From NCBI GenBank assembly GCA_037039925.1, contig JAXRKP010000344.1:260021-324020 (forward strand): DNA of 64,000 nt, read 5' to 3'. The notes beneath the pieces are model-generated. The model was not told where the DNA came from. It did no database searches and saw only the letters and a list, made by a program, of their open reading frames with translations. This document shows, piece after piece, positions 38,183-48,900 of this stretch. A program made the position numbers and the translations under genes. Numbering within the stretch: position 1 is the first letter of the stretch; every line of letters starts with the position of its first letter. Source of the DNA: Doris montereyensis. Taxonomy: Eukaryota > Mollusca > Gastropoda > Nudibranchia > Dorididae.

Positions 38183-38264
38183 TATTATTCTTCTTCTTAA
38201 ATTATCACTGGTCACTTCTAATCTGACATAATAAAAAGACTTGCAAATTAATTGCAAATTTTAC

Positions 38265-38339
38265 CTGTATACAGAAACATCTTTTTCTTGACCAAGCCGA
38301 TAAATCCTGTCACAGGCCTGTTCCTCTAATGCAGGATTC
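38265..38339 (-). CDS. TTF2: TTF2 exon 11 (helicase motif VI)
   Basis: Acceptor CCTGGCATCAG; donor ACAG/GTAAAA. The first base completes the Trp of HW. Reads [20 protein letters not shown] and VSVYR: motif VI, whose QxxxRxxRxGQ arginines contact ATP in SNF2 enzymes. Phases agree with both neighbours. Confidence 0.97.
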
Positions 38340-38796
38340 CTGATGCCAGGTAAATGAAATCAAAAATAAATTGCCAATTAATAATAAGCACTTCTTAAAT
38401 AACAAAGTATAGAGATATAGAGAGCTAAGAGAATAACTTTTACACTGAGGGACAACAATTATTTTTACTAGAGTAATAGTCTCACACTACAGTTAGGAAC
38501 AAAGTCTAAAAAGTGACAATGAAATTAAGAGACAGGGAAGCCAAAGACGATACAAACAAAAGCCAGGCCCTTTTGGTGTTTCCAAACACTTTTTGAAATT
38601 GTGAAATTTTATTATATAACCCAGCTTTCTTCTTCTTCCAATTTCAACAATGAATGAGATAGCTTAACTCAATGAGGAATTGAAGACGCAATATTTGCTT
38701 GAACCGCTGTTGACCCTAGATGCTCAATTTTAAACACATCTTTAAAAATCACTGGGTTTTTGTTTTTAAAGATATTCCACCTCATTTGTTCTTTCT

Positions 38797-38860
38797 TTCT
38801 TTCTTAATAAGTTTCTATTCTACCTTTCAGGGTTTGTTTTTCCACCCGGCTAAATATTCA
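38797..38860 (-). mobile_element. Very short LINE 3'-end insertion
   Basis: TAAGTTTCTATTCTACCTTT with a TTTCTTTCTTTC tract on its left matches the 3' terminus of the 19-22 kb LINE (TCAGTTTCTATTCTACCTTT and CTTTCTTT). Looks like an extremely 5'-truncated relative. Confidence 0.6.
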
Positions 38861-39692
38861 GTACTTTGTCTTTCTGGATAATATTATGAAATTGTATTAT
38901 AAGTGGATTTATCTATAACTATTTGAATTACATAACAATATGCAGAATATTTTATTAAAAAAATTATATTTTTCATTTACAATTACAATAAAATGGCATT
39001 AGCTTCAACAATAATTGAATAATGGCAAATATTAGTAACCATACAACATACATTATAAACTGAAGACAGTTATTTATATCACATGTTAATTGTCTTCTTT
39101 TTTTCAGAATCTGAATGGTCCTGCATTTAAGTACAGGAATGGTGTATTGACACTCGACTTTGGGGTCAAAGACAAGTAGCATATTGCAAACAAAGAATGA
39201 AAGTTTCATTATACAGTAGTTTCCTGTGCCTGCTCACAACTTTTACTCATAAAATAAAACAATGAACTCATCAGATGCCGATGTCCGGCTGGTTCAAACG
39301 TGCACCGATCTACTGGTCGTATATGTCCCATGGCCCCGCAATAAATTAACTACAGTCGCATATTTTGAATCAGCGAAATCCGCAGAACTTACAGTAATGA
39401 AGGCCTGGTGCATTTTACAGGGAACAGAGTACAACGATGCTGTTCATCACTGGCCAGAACACACACACACACACTTTTCTCTCTCTCTCTCTCTTTCCGG
39501 CCCTTAATACGCTTTTCTAAGAACTACACTACAGGTCTGTCCATTACTACTACATGAATAATGTTAATAATATAGATTCATTTTTTTCAAGGTCGTGTGT
39601 CATTACTGAGCCTACCACAGCTACTGTTACTTTAGAGCTGTTCCCTGCTCTTGGTATAACATTTGGGACTTGAGCATCATCTAATAACATCT

Positions 39693-39820
39693 ATGGCGTT
39701 GGTGGCAGAGTGGTTAGGCTGCGTGACTGGGGATCATGAAGTTCCGGGTTCGCATCTTAGCAAAGCTAGGTTCTATCTTGTGTTCCTTGGGAAAGACACT
39801 TAACACACACTCTTTTCTCT
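39693..39820 (+). mobile_element. tRNA-derived SINE, family 1, copy E (truncated)
   Basis: Plus orientation: GGTGGCAGAGTGGTTAGGCT (A box), AAGTTCCGGGTTCGCATCTT (B box) and CCTTGGGAAAGACACTTAAC, then it leaves the family consensus. A 230-bp GA/GACA tract begins about 70 bases later. Confidence 0.82.
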
Positions 39821-39889
39821 CTGATTTGTGCCTCAGATTTCTCGCTTACACACAATTTACATCATGCCAGATAGAGATGAAGAAGAGAA

Positions 39890-40124
<235 letters not shown>

Positions 40125-40501
40125 GGTATGGCTGTATTAGCAATAGGAAAGTCGAGTCGGGTGGCTTTGATGGGCTGTTAGCGGATTGGTCAATCTATCT
40201 CGAACAGTTGAGTGTTTGGTTTATTGAAACATAAAATTTCTATTTTGTGGTAGCTTGTTCCAAAATTAGGTGGTCAGATCCGGAATCCTGAATTTCCAAA
40301 TTATAGGGTACAAATAAAGAAGAAAAAATTCTGTCCCAGCTAATCTGTTTGGATTATCGAGACAACCGAATTTTCAGTCAGGACTATCGAGACGTGACTG
40401 TATTGCATAATTTAGTGTGCATGTTGAAAATCATGAGCTCCTCAGTGTAATTAATTATATCTCAAATCAACATTTCTGAAGATAAAAACAGTCGAAATTA
40501 C

Positions 40502-40584
40502 CAGTGACAGTCTAAAAGAAAAAGGTGATTTCCACCAATTAAGTTCAAACCAACCCCTCCAGCCAGCAAGGAAACAAGGACAAT
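40502..40584 (-). CDS. TTF2: TTF2 exon 10 (helicase motif V)
   Basis: Acceptor TTATCTCCACAG; donor CACTG/GTAATT. Reads [15 protein letters not shown], then [13 protein letters not shown], the motif V block of SNF2 ATPases, with the TTF2-type GGNHLFLLD. Enters in phase 0 and leaves two bases for the Trp codon. Confidence 0.97.
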
Positions 40585-40715
40585 CTGTGGAGATAAGGGA
40601 AAGAAAAAAAAATCCATAATGTTATAGCATTAGTATTAATAATATCAGAAGTGAATGAGAAATAACAATTTCATAAAGGTATCATGATGAAAAGAACACT
40701 GCTTGGCATCGACCC

Positions 40716-40747
<32 letters not shown>
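40716..40747. repeat. (TA)n microsatellite
   Basis: About 15 TA units with a single T interruption. Confidence 0.9.
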
Positions 40748-40984
40748 GAGTCTACCGCTGTAGAAAAATTGTCGGATTAATGAACATGTAATTTACAGAG
40801 GCAGGTTTGCAGGAGTTGAGAGTGTTTAATTGCAACAAAGCATTTCAGCATACTCCTCATAGGTTGCCGAGTCTGAGCTATGTTTAAAAGTCACAAATCA
40901 GATAAAAATAAATGACAGAAAGCAAGAAAGAGAAGGGAGAATATAAGACAAAGTGACACACACACACACTTACACAAACACAGA

Positions 40985-41780
<796 letters not shown>

Positions 41781-41950
41781 AAAGCATTAATTGCAAGTCC
41801 ACCACAAAATCAGGACTTATGTTTTTCTGTTCATTTTTATACCCCTCTTGGTTCTATTTCTTACATTTTCCATAACGGAGATTGATAGCTAATCTGAAAA
41901 GAGACAAAACAGGAAAATCAGCTGAGACTGAGAGGTGTGATTATCAATAC

Positions 41951-42104
41951 CTGAATGCCTCCAGCATCGCTGTTGAATTTATCAACAATCTCAGTTCTTT
42001 CCTTGGCGGGGACGCTTCCTTGGATGAGACTAAAACAAATGTCTGCCTTTTTCAGATGAATACCTACTATTTCCAGCATTGACGTCCACTGAGACATGAT
42101 GACA
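41951..42104 (-). CDS. TTF2: TTF2 exon 9 (helicase motif IV)
   Basis: Acceptor GAATTGCCACAG; donor ATTCAG/GTATTG. The first base completes a Cys codon, then VIMSQWTSMLEIVGIHLKK, with IQGSVPAKERTEIVDKFNSD further on. This is the RecA-like domain 2 start (motif IV) as in human VIVSQWTSML. The acceptor and the first four exon bases are also the seed of the tandem array on the right. Confidence 0.97.
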
Positions 42105-42895
42105 CTGTGGCAATTCAAGAAAGCAGACAGGAAATCAACAACAAAAATTGAAATGAAAGAAACGTTTTTTGTTTTTTTTTTAAATTTGACACTGTGGCAA
42201 TACAAGAAAGCAGACAGGAAATCAACAACAAAAATTGAAATGAAAGAAACGTTTTTTGTTTCTTTTAAATTTGACACTGTGGCAATACAAGAAAGCAGAC
42301 AGGAAATCAACAACAAAAATTGAAATGAAAGAAATGTTTTGTTTTTTTTAAAATTTGACACTGTGGGAATACAAGAAGACAGACAGGAAATCAACAACAC
42401 AAATTGAAATGAAAGGAACTTTTTGCTTTAAAAAAAAAAATGACACTGTGTGAATACAGACAGGAAATCAACAACGAAAATTGAAATAAAAGATTTTTTT
42501 TTTTAATTTGACACTGTGAAAATACAAGAAGACAGACAGGAAATCAACAACAAAAATTTGAAATGAAAAAAATGTTTTTTGTTTTTTTTTTTTTAAAATT
42601 TGACACTGGGATGTATTCCCAGTGTCAAATTTAAAAAAAACAAAAAACATTTTTTCTTGTATAGAAGACAGACAGGAAATCAACAACAAAAATTTAAAAT
42701 GAAAGAAACGTTTTTTTTGTTTTTCTTAAATTTGACACTGGGAATACAAGAAGACAGACAGGAAATCAACAACAAAAATTGAAATGAAAGAAACTTTTCG
42801 CTTTTTAAAAAAAATTTGATATTGTGGGAATACAAGAAGACAGACAGGAAATCAACAATAACAATTGAAATGAAAGAAACTTTTTGAGGAGCAAT
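42101..42895 (-). repeat. Minisatellite seeded on the exon-9 splice acceptor, about 9 copies
   Basis: Units of 70-90 bases. On the sense strand each has CTGTCTTCTTGTATTCCCACAG-type acceptor sequence (variants TATTGCCACAG, TATTCACACAG) followed by TGTC, exactly like the real junction CCACAG/TGTC, then an A/T-rich part of variable homopolymers. Copies start near 42,101 (the real junction), 42,187, 42,272, 42,357, 42,441, 42,508, 42,600, 42,733 and 42,817. Five or six retain a usable-looking AG with a pyrimidine tract. Confidence 0.93.
42576..42650. repeat. Inverted copy making a near-perfect palindrome inside the array
   Basis: AAAATTTGACACTGGGA, then a tiny spacer (TGTA), then TTCCCAGTGTCAAATTT. 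The T-rich and A-rich arms extend the pairing to about 35 bases per side. One repeat unit has been inverted against its neighbour. Confidence 0.88.
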
Positions 42896-42944
42896 GTTTC
42901 AACTATAGTACACATGCTTGTTCGTAGAGTTCCATGGCTGAGGC

Positions 42945-43305
42945 GAAATGAGTATTTTAAATGCAACAAGACCTACGGCAATACTGAATTTTATCACCAA
43001 CAATGAACAACAAAGAAGTGGTGATCTATCTGAGGCAAAATGAATTTTAAATCAAGACCAACAATGAATTTTATCACCAACAATGAACAACAAAGAAGTG
43101 GTGATCTATCTGAGGCAAAATGAGTATTTTAAATGCAACAAGACCTACGGCAATACTGAATTTTATCACCAACAATGAACAACAAAGAAGTGGTGATCTA
43201 TCTGAGGCAAAAATGAGTATTTTAAATGCAACAAGACCTATGGCAATACTGAATTTTATCACCAACAATGAACAACAAAGAAGTGGTGATCTATCTGAGG
43301 AAAAA
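42945..43305 (+). repeat. About 92-bp tandem repeat, four copies
   Basis: The unit includes GAGTATTTTAAATGCAACAA, GACCTACGGCAATACTGAAT, TTTATCACCAACAATGAACA and GAAGTGGTGATCTATCTGAG. The copy at 43,030-43,115 has an internal deletion. Unrelated to the neighbouring junction array. Confidence 0.93.
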
Positions 43306-43644
43306 TACAGTCAGTAAAATGTTTTCTTCAGAATATAAAGAACAGTAAATACACAACACTACTGTCTGTTAAGATAGCATGATACCAACACATTGTTTCT
43401 TGACAGAATGACAGGGACCTACTCAATATAATGCAACGGTGATGGAGTCTTTAGCTCACACACAACTGTTTCTGATAAGACCCAGTGAGATTGTTTAATC
43501 TCTTTGGATGAACGTCAGTAGGTAATAAGAATAACTAACCACAAGTTGAACATTACTAAATATCAACGATACACATTTGAATTTGAAAAATGGAGGGCCC
43601 TGGAACAAAATGGAATTAATGTTTTGAGAATGACTCATATAACA

Positions 43645-44080
43645 TATATCGGGTGGGGCAATAAAAATGTCTCCAAATTTGAAGGCTAATAACTTTGCCA
43701 CCATGCATTTAATTTTTATCGCGTTTAACGGTCTGAGTGACTATTGTGCATTAAATTTTATACAATATGTATAAATGTCAAAGAAATCGATAACAAAAGT
43801 ATGTATGTACATTTTTAAAATCTAAAAACAGGAGTTCTAATGCATTATCAGCATGACCGTCTAGTGAGTCGTCTTCTTGACATAAAGCAAGTTCTTTCAC
43901 CTCTCTAACAATGTTGTCTGTCCTTGCTGTCTTTGGTCGACCACTGCTGTTTTATCTTCCCGATGATCCAGTTTTCACAATTGTTCTTATTAGTCTGTAT
44001 ATGCAATCTTCATTCCATTGCTTATTGGGAAACTCTTGCGCTATTTATTTCCTCGCCATCCTTTTCCGTAAAAAAAAATC
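43645..44080 (-). pseudogene. mariner/IS630-like transposase N-terminal remnant
   Basis: The minus strand reads EFPNKQWNEDCIYRLIRTIV, then KTGSSGR, a stop, and SSGRPKTARTDNIVREVKEL. This matches the N-terminal helix-turn-helix of DUF4817/mariner-type transposases (TGS...SGRPRTART...N...V). The catalytic domain is absent. The left boundary near 43,650 (GGGTGGGGCAATAAAAATGT) resembles mariner-type termini. A dead internal-deletion copy. Confidence 0.65.
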
Positions 44081-44104
44081 TCAATGACTGCATTTAAAAA
44101 AAAA

Positions 44105-44225
44105 AAAGTTACAAAATATTACAAAATGACCTAAACACACTGCAAGAATGGGAGAGAAAGTGGAAAATGGAGATCCACCTAGATAAATGTAAGGTACTAA
44201 AAATATGCAAAAAAAGTAATAATAG
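44105..44225 (+). pseudogene. LINE reverse transcriptase fragment (third LINE lineage)
   Basis: The plus strand reads LQNDLNTLQEWERKWKMEIH, then LDKCKVLKICKKSNN: the 'LQxDLxxLxxWExxWxMxFxxxKCxVxxI' stretch that follows the catalytic motif in CR1/Jockey-type LINE RTs. About 36 codons remain. Confidence 0.75.
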
Positions 44226-44279
44226 TCAATCACTCATGTAATTAAATAATTATTTAAATCCACCCATGTGCCCGACTAC

Positions 44280-44510
44280 TGAACTCCTCCCTACTTTTGT
44301 TCTTCTTTTTTTTATCGTTATCGTCTTCCTCTTCATTTTCGTCAGCTTTATCGTCTTTGTCTTTTTCTTTCGTTGATTTGTCTTCTTCTTCGTCAGCTGT
44401 CTTCTTCTTCGGCGGCAGTGTCTTTTTCAGCGTCTTCATCTTATTCAATCACTTTTGACACTTTTGTCTTCTTTATCGTATTCGTCTTCTTCTTCTTTTT
44501 CATATTAATA
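44280..44510. repeat. Degenerate TCN/TTC triplet repeat
   Basis: GTCTTCTTCTTCG-type words throughout. The Lys/Glu/Asp-rich minus frame (44,254-44,448) is a by-product of this composition. Confidence 0.75.
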
Positions 44511-45185
44511 AGGTCAGGAGGCTTGACAGAAAATAAGCGAGTTTTTAAAAATTATATTAGATAATAAGGTCCAGTTTTTGTTAGTTTAAATTAAGAGCCC
44601 CCACAGAACACTTGTATGCTAAAACATTCATTGAAGGAACTTAACAACTTGTGGTGTTGACTGTTGATAAACGACTAAATCTAATGGACGACACGTGGGA
44701 GCACACTCCATGAAGTTGGGAGCACACTCCATGCAAGTGTGCTGAGTGCAGAATAGTAAACATTAACAATTAAAATGCGATGTAATAGGGAGAATAGCAG
44801 TTAACGCAATTGGACACCGATCATTTCCCAATCACCTTCCCATCCCTATTGCTTGGGACTTGTTCATTGCCTCCATATTGTGTATTTTAACATCCCCGAC
44901 ATTGTGCCTTATAACTTTAGAACTGTTTAATCACAGTGGTTCGTATTTACACACATGATAGAAATATAGTTATTCTAACAATGTGTGATAGGACATTGGA
45001 AATTATTGACTGATAATTGTTTATAAGCCTCCAAGGTTAGAGACGGTTTGTTTGTTTCTTTGGCCCACCAGGTATGTACATATACATACATACAACATGA
45101 ATTTGAAGACATGAATAACTCTTATAGTAGCTGGTAAACTTATAACAATCAATTTTCAAGCAAAAGAATGGATTACTCAACAAAC

Positions 45186-45241
45186 CATTTGTCTCCAGAT
45201 TTTGCCCGTATGTCTTTAATCTTGTCCATCACACATTTTAG
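45186..45241 (-). CDS. TTF2: TTF2 exon 8
   Basis: 56-base exon, acceptor TTTATTTCCAG, donor AAATG/GTTTGT (weak). Reads LKCVMDKIKDIRAKSGDK and leaves TG for the Cys before VIMSQW. It corresponds to the short helix ISSLLAELEAIQ before motif IV in human TTF2. It must be entered in phase 0; the phase left by exon 7 agrees only if the exon-7 frame break is accepted. Confidence 0.9.
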
Positions 45242-45806
45242 CTGGAAATAAAATTATGTCACATGTATAGAACACCTGATTGGAGCAATTTTAAAGCATT
45301 ATGCAAAAGGAATTCTTGTAAATCAATCCAGTGGTTTCAGCAGATAAGAATAAATTTGCCCTCCCTCTCCGGAAACAAAACAAAAAATGGCTTCTTTGGT
45401 AAATTCTTATTTCCACGGGATATCTATTAGATGATTAGTGAAAAATCTTGTATTCCTACAAAAGTAAGACAAAAATTGACACATGAAGCAAGCATAAATT
45501 TCATAAGCCAGTGCACACGACAGAAACATTCTAAAAAATACTCTTTTAAAATCAATACTGTAAAAATGTCATACCGGTCTCCCAAATCTTGCCAAAGACT
45601 TTTTAAAACAATCAATCTTTTCAAGCACGCATATAAAATCCCTTCTAAACTGGCAAATTTATATGTATGTATAAATCTCTCTCTCCCTCTCCCTTTCTAT
45701 ACTATAATACAAATATCATATCATACATAAATACACACTGTACATACAACCAACTATAAAATATATAGATTGAGGGATTTTTCTGATGTAGTAATAGAAA
45801 CTGTAC
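45242..45806 (-). other. TTF2: TTF2 intron 7
   Basis: 565 bases, AT-rich. Contains a short CTCTCTCCCTCTCCC stretch at 45,677-45,692 and no repeat partner that I could find. Confidence 0.75.
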
Positions 45807-45970
45807 CTTTGTACTCTGAGACGATTGTTCAAAAAGGGAGAGGTTGACCATACTTTGGAGAAATCTTTGGCTTCCTTAGTATCCACAACTTCATCAAGCA
45901 TCAAGCTTTTCATCTGTTCTTCCAAGGAAAGCTCAATACCATCTGTTTCAAGATTCTCTGACTCTAGGCA
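45807..45970 (-). CDS. TTF2: TTF2 exon 7, with one-base frame break
   Basis: Acceptor TTCTTTATAG; donor ACAAAG/GTACAG. The first frame reads CLESENLETDGIELSLEEQM, then KSLMLDEVVDTKEAKDFSKV, matching human GLVLSLEEQLSALTL. The 3' end makes sense only in another frame: LFEQSSQSTK, matching human LFEGMRESTK, and ending in phase 0 as exon 8 requires. The exon is 164 bases where 165 is expected. One missing T in the T5 run at 45,831-45,835 (sense) would unite both parts. The first 13 bases of this exon are part of the 37-bp repeat that fills intron 6. Confidence 0.9.
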
Positions 45971-48900
45971 CTATAAAGAACAAACATGAAACATTTAACT
46001 TTAGGTACTAAAAGGAATAAAAATTTAAACATCTGACTCTAGACATTATGAGGAATAAAAATGAAACACTTGACTCCAGACACCATAAGGAATAAAAATG
46101 AAACACCTGACTCTAGGCACTATGAGGAATAAAAATGGAAACATCTGACTCTAGACATTATGATGAATAAAAATGAAACATCTGACTCTAGACACTATGA
46201 TGAATAAAAATGAAACACCTGACTCTAGACATTATGAGGAATAAAAATGGAACATCTGACTCTAGACATTATGATGAATAAAAAAATGAAACACCTGACT
46301 CTAGACACCATCAGGAATAAAAATGAAACACCTGATTCTAGACACTATGAGGAATAAAAATGAAACACCTGACTCTAGGCACTATGAGGAATAAAAATGG
46401 AACACCTGACTCTAAACACTATGAGGAATGAAAAATAAAACACCTGATTCTAGAAACTATAAGGAATAAAATGAATAATCTGACTCTAGGCACTATGAGG
46501 AATAAAATGAAACACTTGACTCCAGACACCATAAGGAATAAAATGAAACACCTGACTCTAGGCATTATGATGAATAAAAATGAAACATCTGACTCTAGAC
46601 ACTATGAGGAATAAAAATGAAACATCTGACTCTAGACACTATGAGGAATAAAAATGAAACATCTGACTCTAGACACTATGAGGAATAAAAATGAAACATC
46701 TGACTCTAGGCACTATGAGGAATAAAAATGAAACACCTGACTCTAGACACTATGAGGAATGAAAATGAAACACCTGACTCTAGACACTATGAGGAATAAA
46801 AATGAAACACCTGACTCTAGACACTATGAGGAATAAAAATGAAACACTTGACTCTAGACACCATCAGGAATAAAAATGAAACACCTGACTCTAGGCACTA
46901 TGAGGAATAAAATTTAAAACATCTGACTCTAGACACTATCAGAAATACAAATTTAAACACCTGACTCTAGACACTATCAGAAATAAAAATAAACACCTGA
47001 CTCTAGACACACCTGACTCTAGACACTATCAGGAATAAAAATGGAACACCTGACTCTAGACACTATGAGGAATAAAAATGAAACATCTGACTCTAGACAC
47101 TATGAGGAATAAAAATGAAACACTTGACTCCAGACACCATAAGGAATAAAAATGAAACACCTGACTCTAGGCACTATAAGGAATAAAAATGGAACATCTG
47201 ACTCTAGACATTATGATGAATAAAAATGAAACATCTGACTCTAGACACTATAAGGAATAAAAATGAAACATCTGACTCTAGACACTATGAGGAATAAAAA
47301 TGAAACATCTGACTCTAGACACTATGAGGAATAAAAATGAAACATCTGACTCTAGACACTATGAGGAATAAAAATGAAACATCTGACTCTAGGCACTATG
47401 AGGAATAAAAATGAAACATCTGACTCTAGACACTATGAGGAATGAAAATGAAACACCTGACTCTAGACACTATGAGGAATAAAAATGAAACACCTGACTC
47501 TAGACACTATGAGGAATAAAAATGAAACACTTGACTCTAGACACCATCAGGAATAAAAATGAAACACCTGACTCTAGGCACTATGAGGAATAAAATTTAA
47601 AACATCTGACTCTAGACACTATCAGAAATACAAATTTAAACACCTGACTCTAGACACTATCAGAAATAAAAATTTAAACACCTGACTCTAGACACTATGA
47701 GAAATAAAAATGGAACACCTGACTCTAGACACTATCAGGAATAAAAATGGAACACCTGACTCTAGACACTATGAGGAATAAAAATGAAACATCTGACTCT
47801 AGACACTATAAGGAATAAAAATGAAACACCTGACTTTAGACACTATAAGGAATAAAAATGAAACATCTGACTCAAGACACTATAATGAATAAAATGAAAC
47901 ATCTGACCCTAGACACTAGAGGGAATAAAAATGAAACACCTGACTCTATACACTATAAGGAATAAAATGAAACATCTGACTCTAGACACTATCAGGAATA
48001 AAAATGAAACACCTGACTCTAGACACTATGAGAAATAAAAATGAAACACCTGACTCTAGACACTATAAGGAATAACAATGAAACACCTGACTCTAGACAC
48101 TATGAGAAATAAAAATGAAACACCTGACTCTAGACACTATGAGGAATAAAAATGAAACACCTGACTCTAGACACCATCAGGAATAAAAATGAAACACCTG
48201 ATTCTAGACACTATAAAGAATAAAAATGAAACATCTGACTCTAGGCACTATGAGGAATATAAATGAAACACTTGACTCCAGACACCATAAGGAATAAAAA
48301 TGAAACACCTGACTCTAGGCACTATAAGGAATAAAAATGGAACATCTGACTCTAGCCATTATGATGAATAAAATTGAAACATCTGACTCTAGACACTATG
48401 AGGAATAAAAATGAAACATCTGACTCTAGTCATTATGAGGAATAAAAATGAAACACCTGACTCTAGCCATTATGAGGAATAAAAATGAAACATCTGACTC
48501 TAGCCATTATGATGAATAAAAATGAAACATCTGACTCTAGCCATTATGAGGAATAAAAATGAAACATCTGACTCTAGCCATTATGAGAAATAAAAATGAA
48601 ACATCTGACTCTAGACACTATGAGGAATAAAAATGAAACACCTGACTCTAGACATTATGATGAATAAAAATGAAACACCTGACTCTAGACACTATGAGGA
48701 ATAAAAATGAAACATCTGACTCTAGACACCATATGAGGAATAAAAATGAAACACCTGACTCTAGGCACTATGAGGAATAAAAATGAAACACCTGACTCTA
48801 GGCACTATGAGGAATAAAAATGAAACACCTGACTCTAGGCACTATGAGGAATAAAAAATGAAACACCTGACTCTAGGCACTATGAGGAATAAAAATGAAA

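Larger units (their letters stand above)
36528..38264 (-). other. TTF2: TTF2 intron 11
   Basis: Holds a LINE-tail-like fragment (36,676-36,790), an ATT microsatellite and a pogo-like element, listed separately. The remainder is AT-rich with no coding signal. Confidence 0.7.
42105..45185 (-). other. TTF2: TTF2 intron 8
   Basis: From the acceptor side outward it holds the junction-derived array, a second unrelated tandem repeat (42,945-43,305), a mariner-like remnant, a LINE RT fragment, a triplet-rich low-complexity stretch (44,280-44,510) and about 0.7 kb of AT-rich sequence. The last part contains GGGAGCACACTCCATG twice near 44,697-44,734. Confidence 0.75.

Noticed and set aside
40250..40400. 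Possible second pogo-like terminus (GGATTATCGAGACAACCGAA)
   Set aside because: Resembles such termini only loosely, and no matching inverted end or TA pair was found.
44254..44448. Acidic/basic low-complexity frame (Lys, Glu, Asp)
   Set aside because: Explained by a degenerate TCN triplet repeat; no homology, no splice context.
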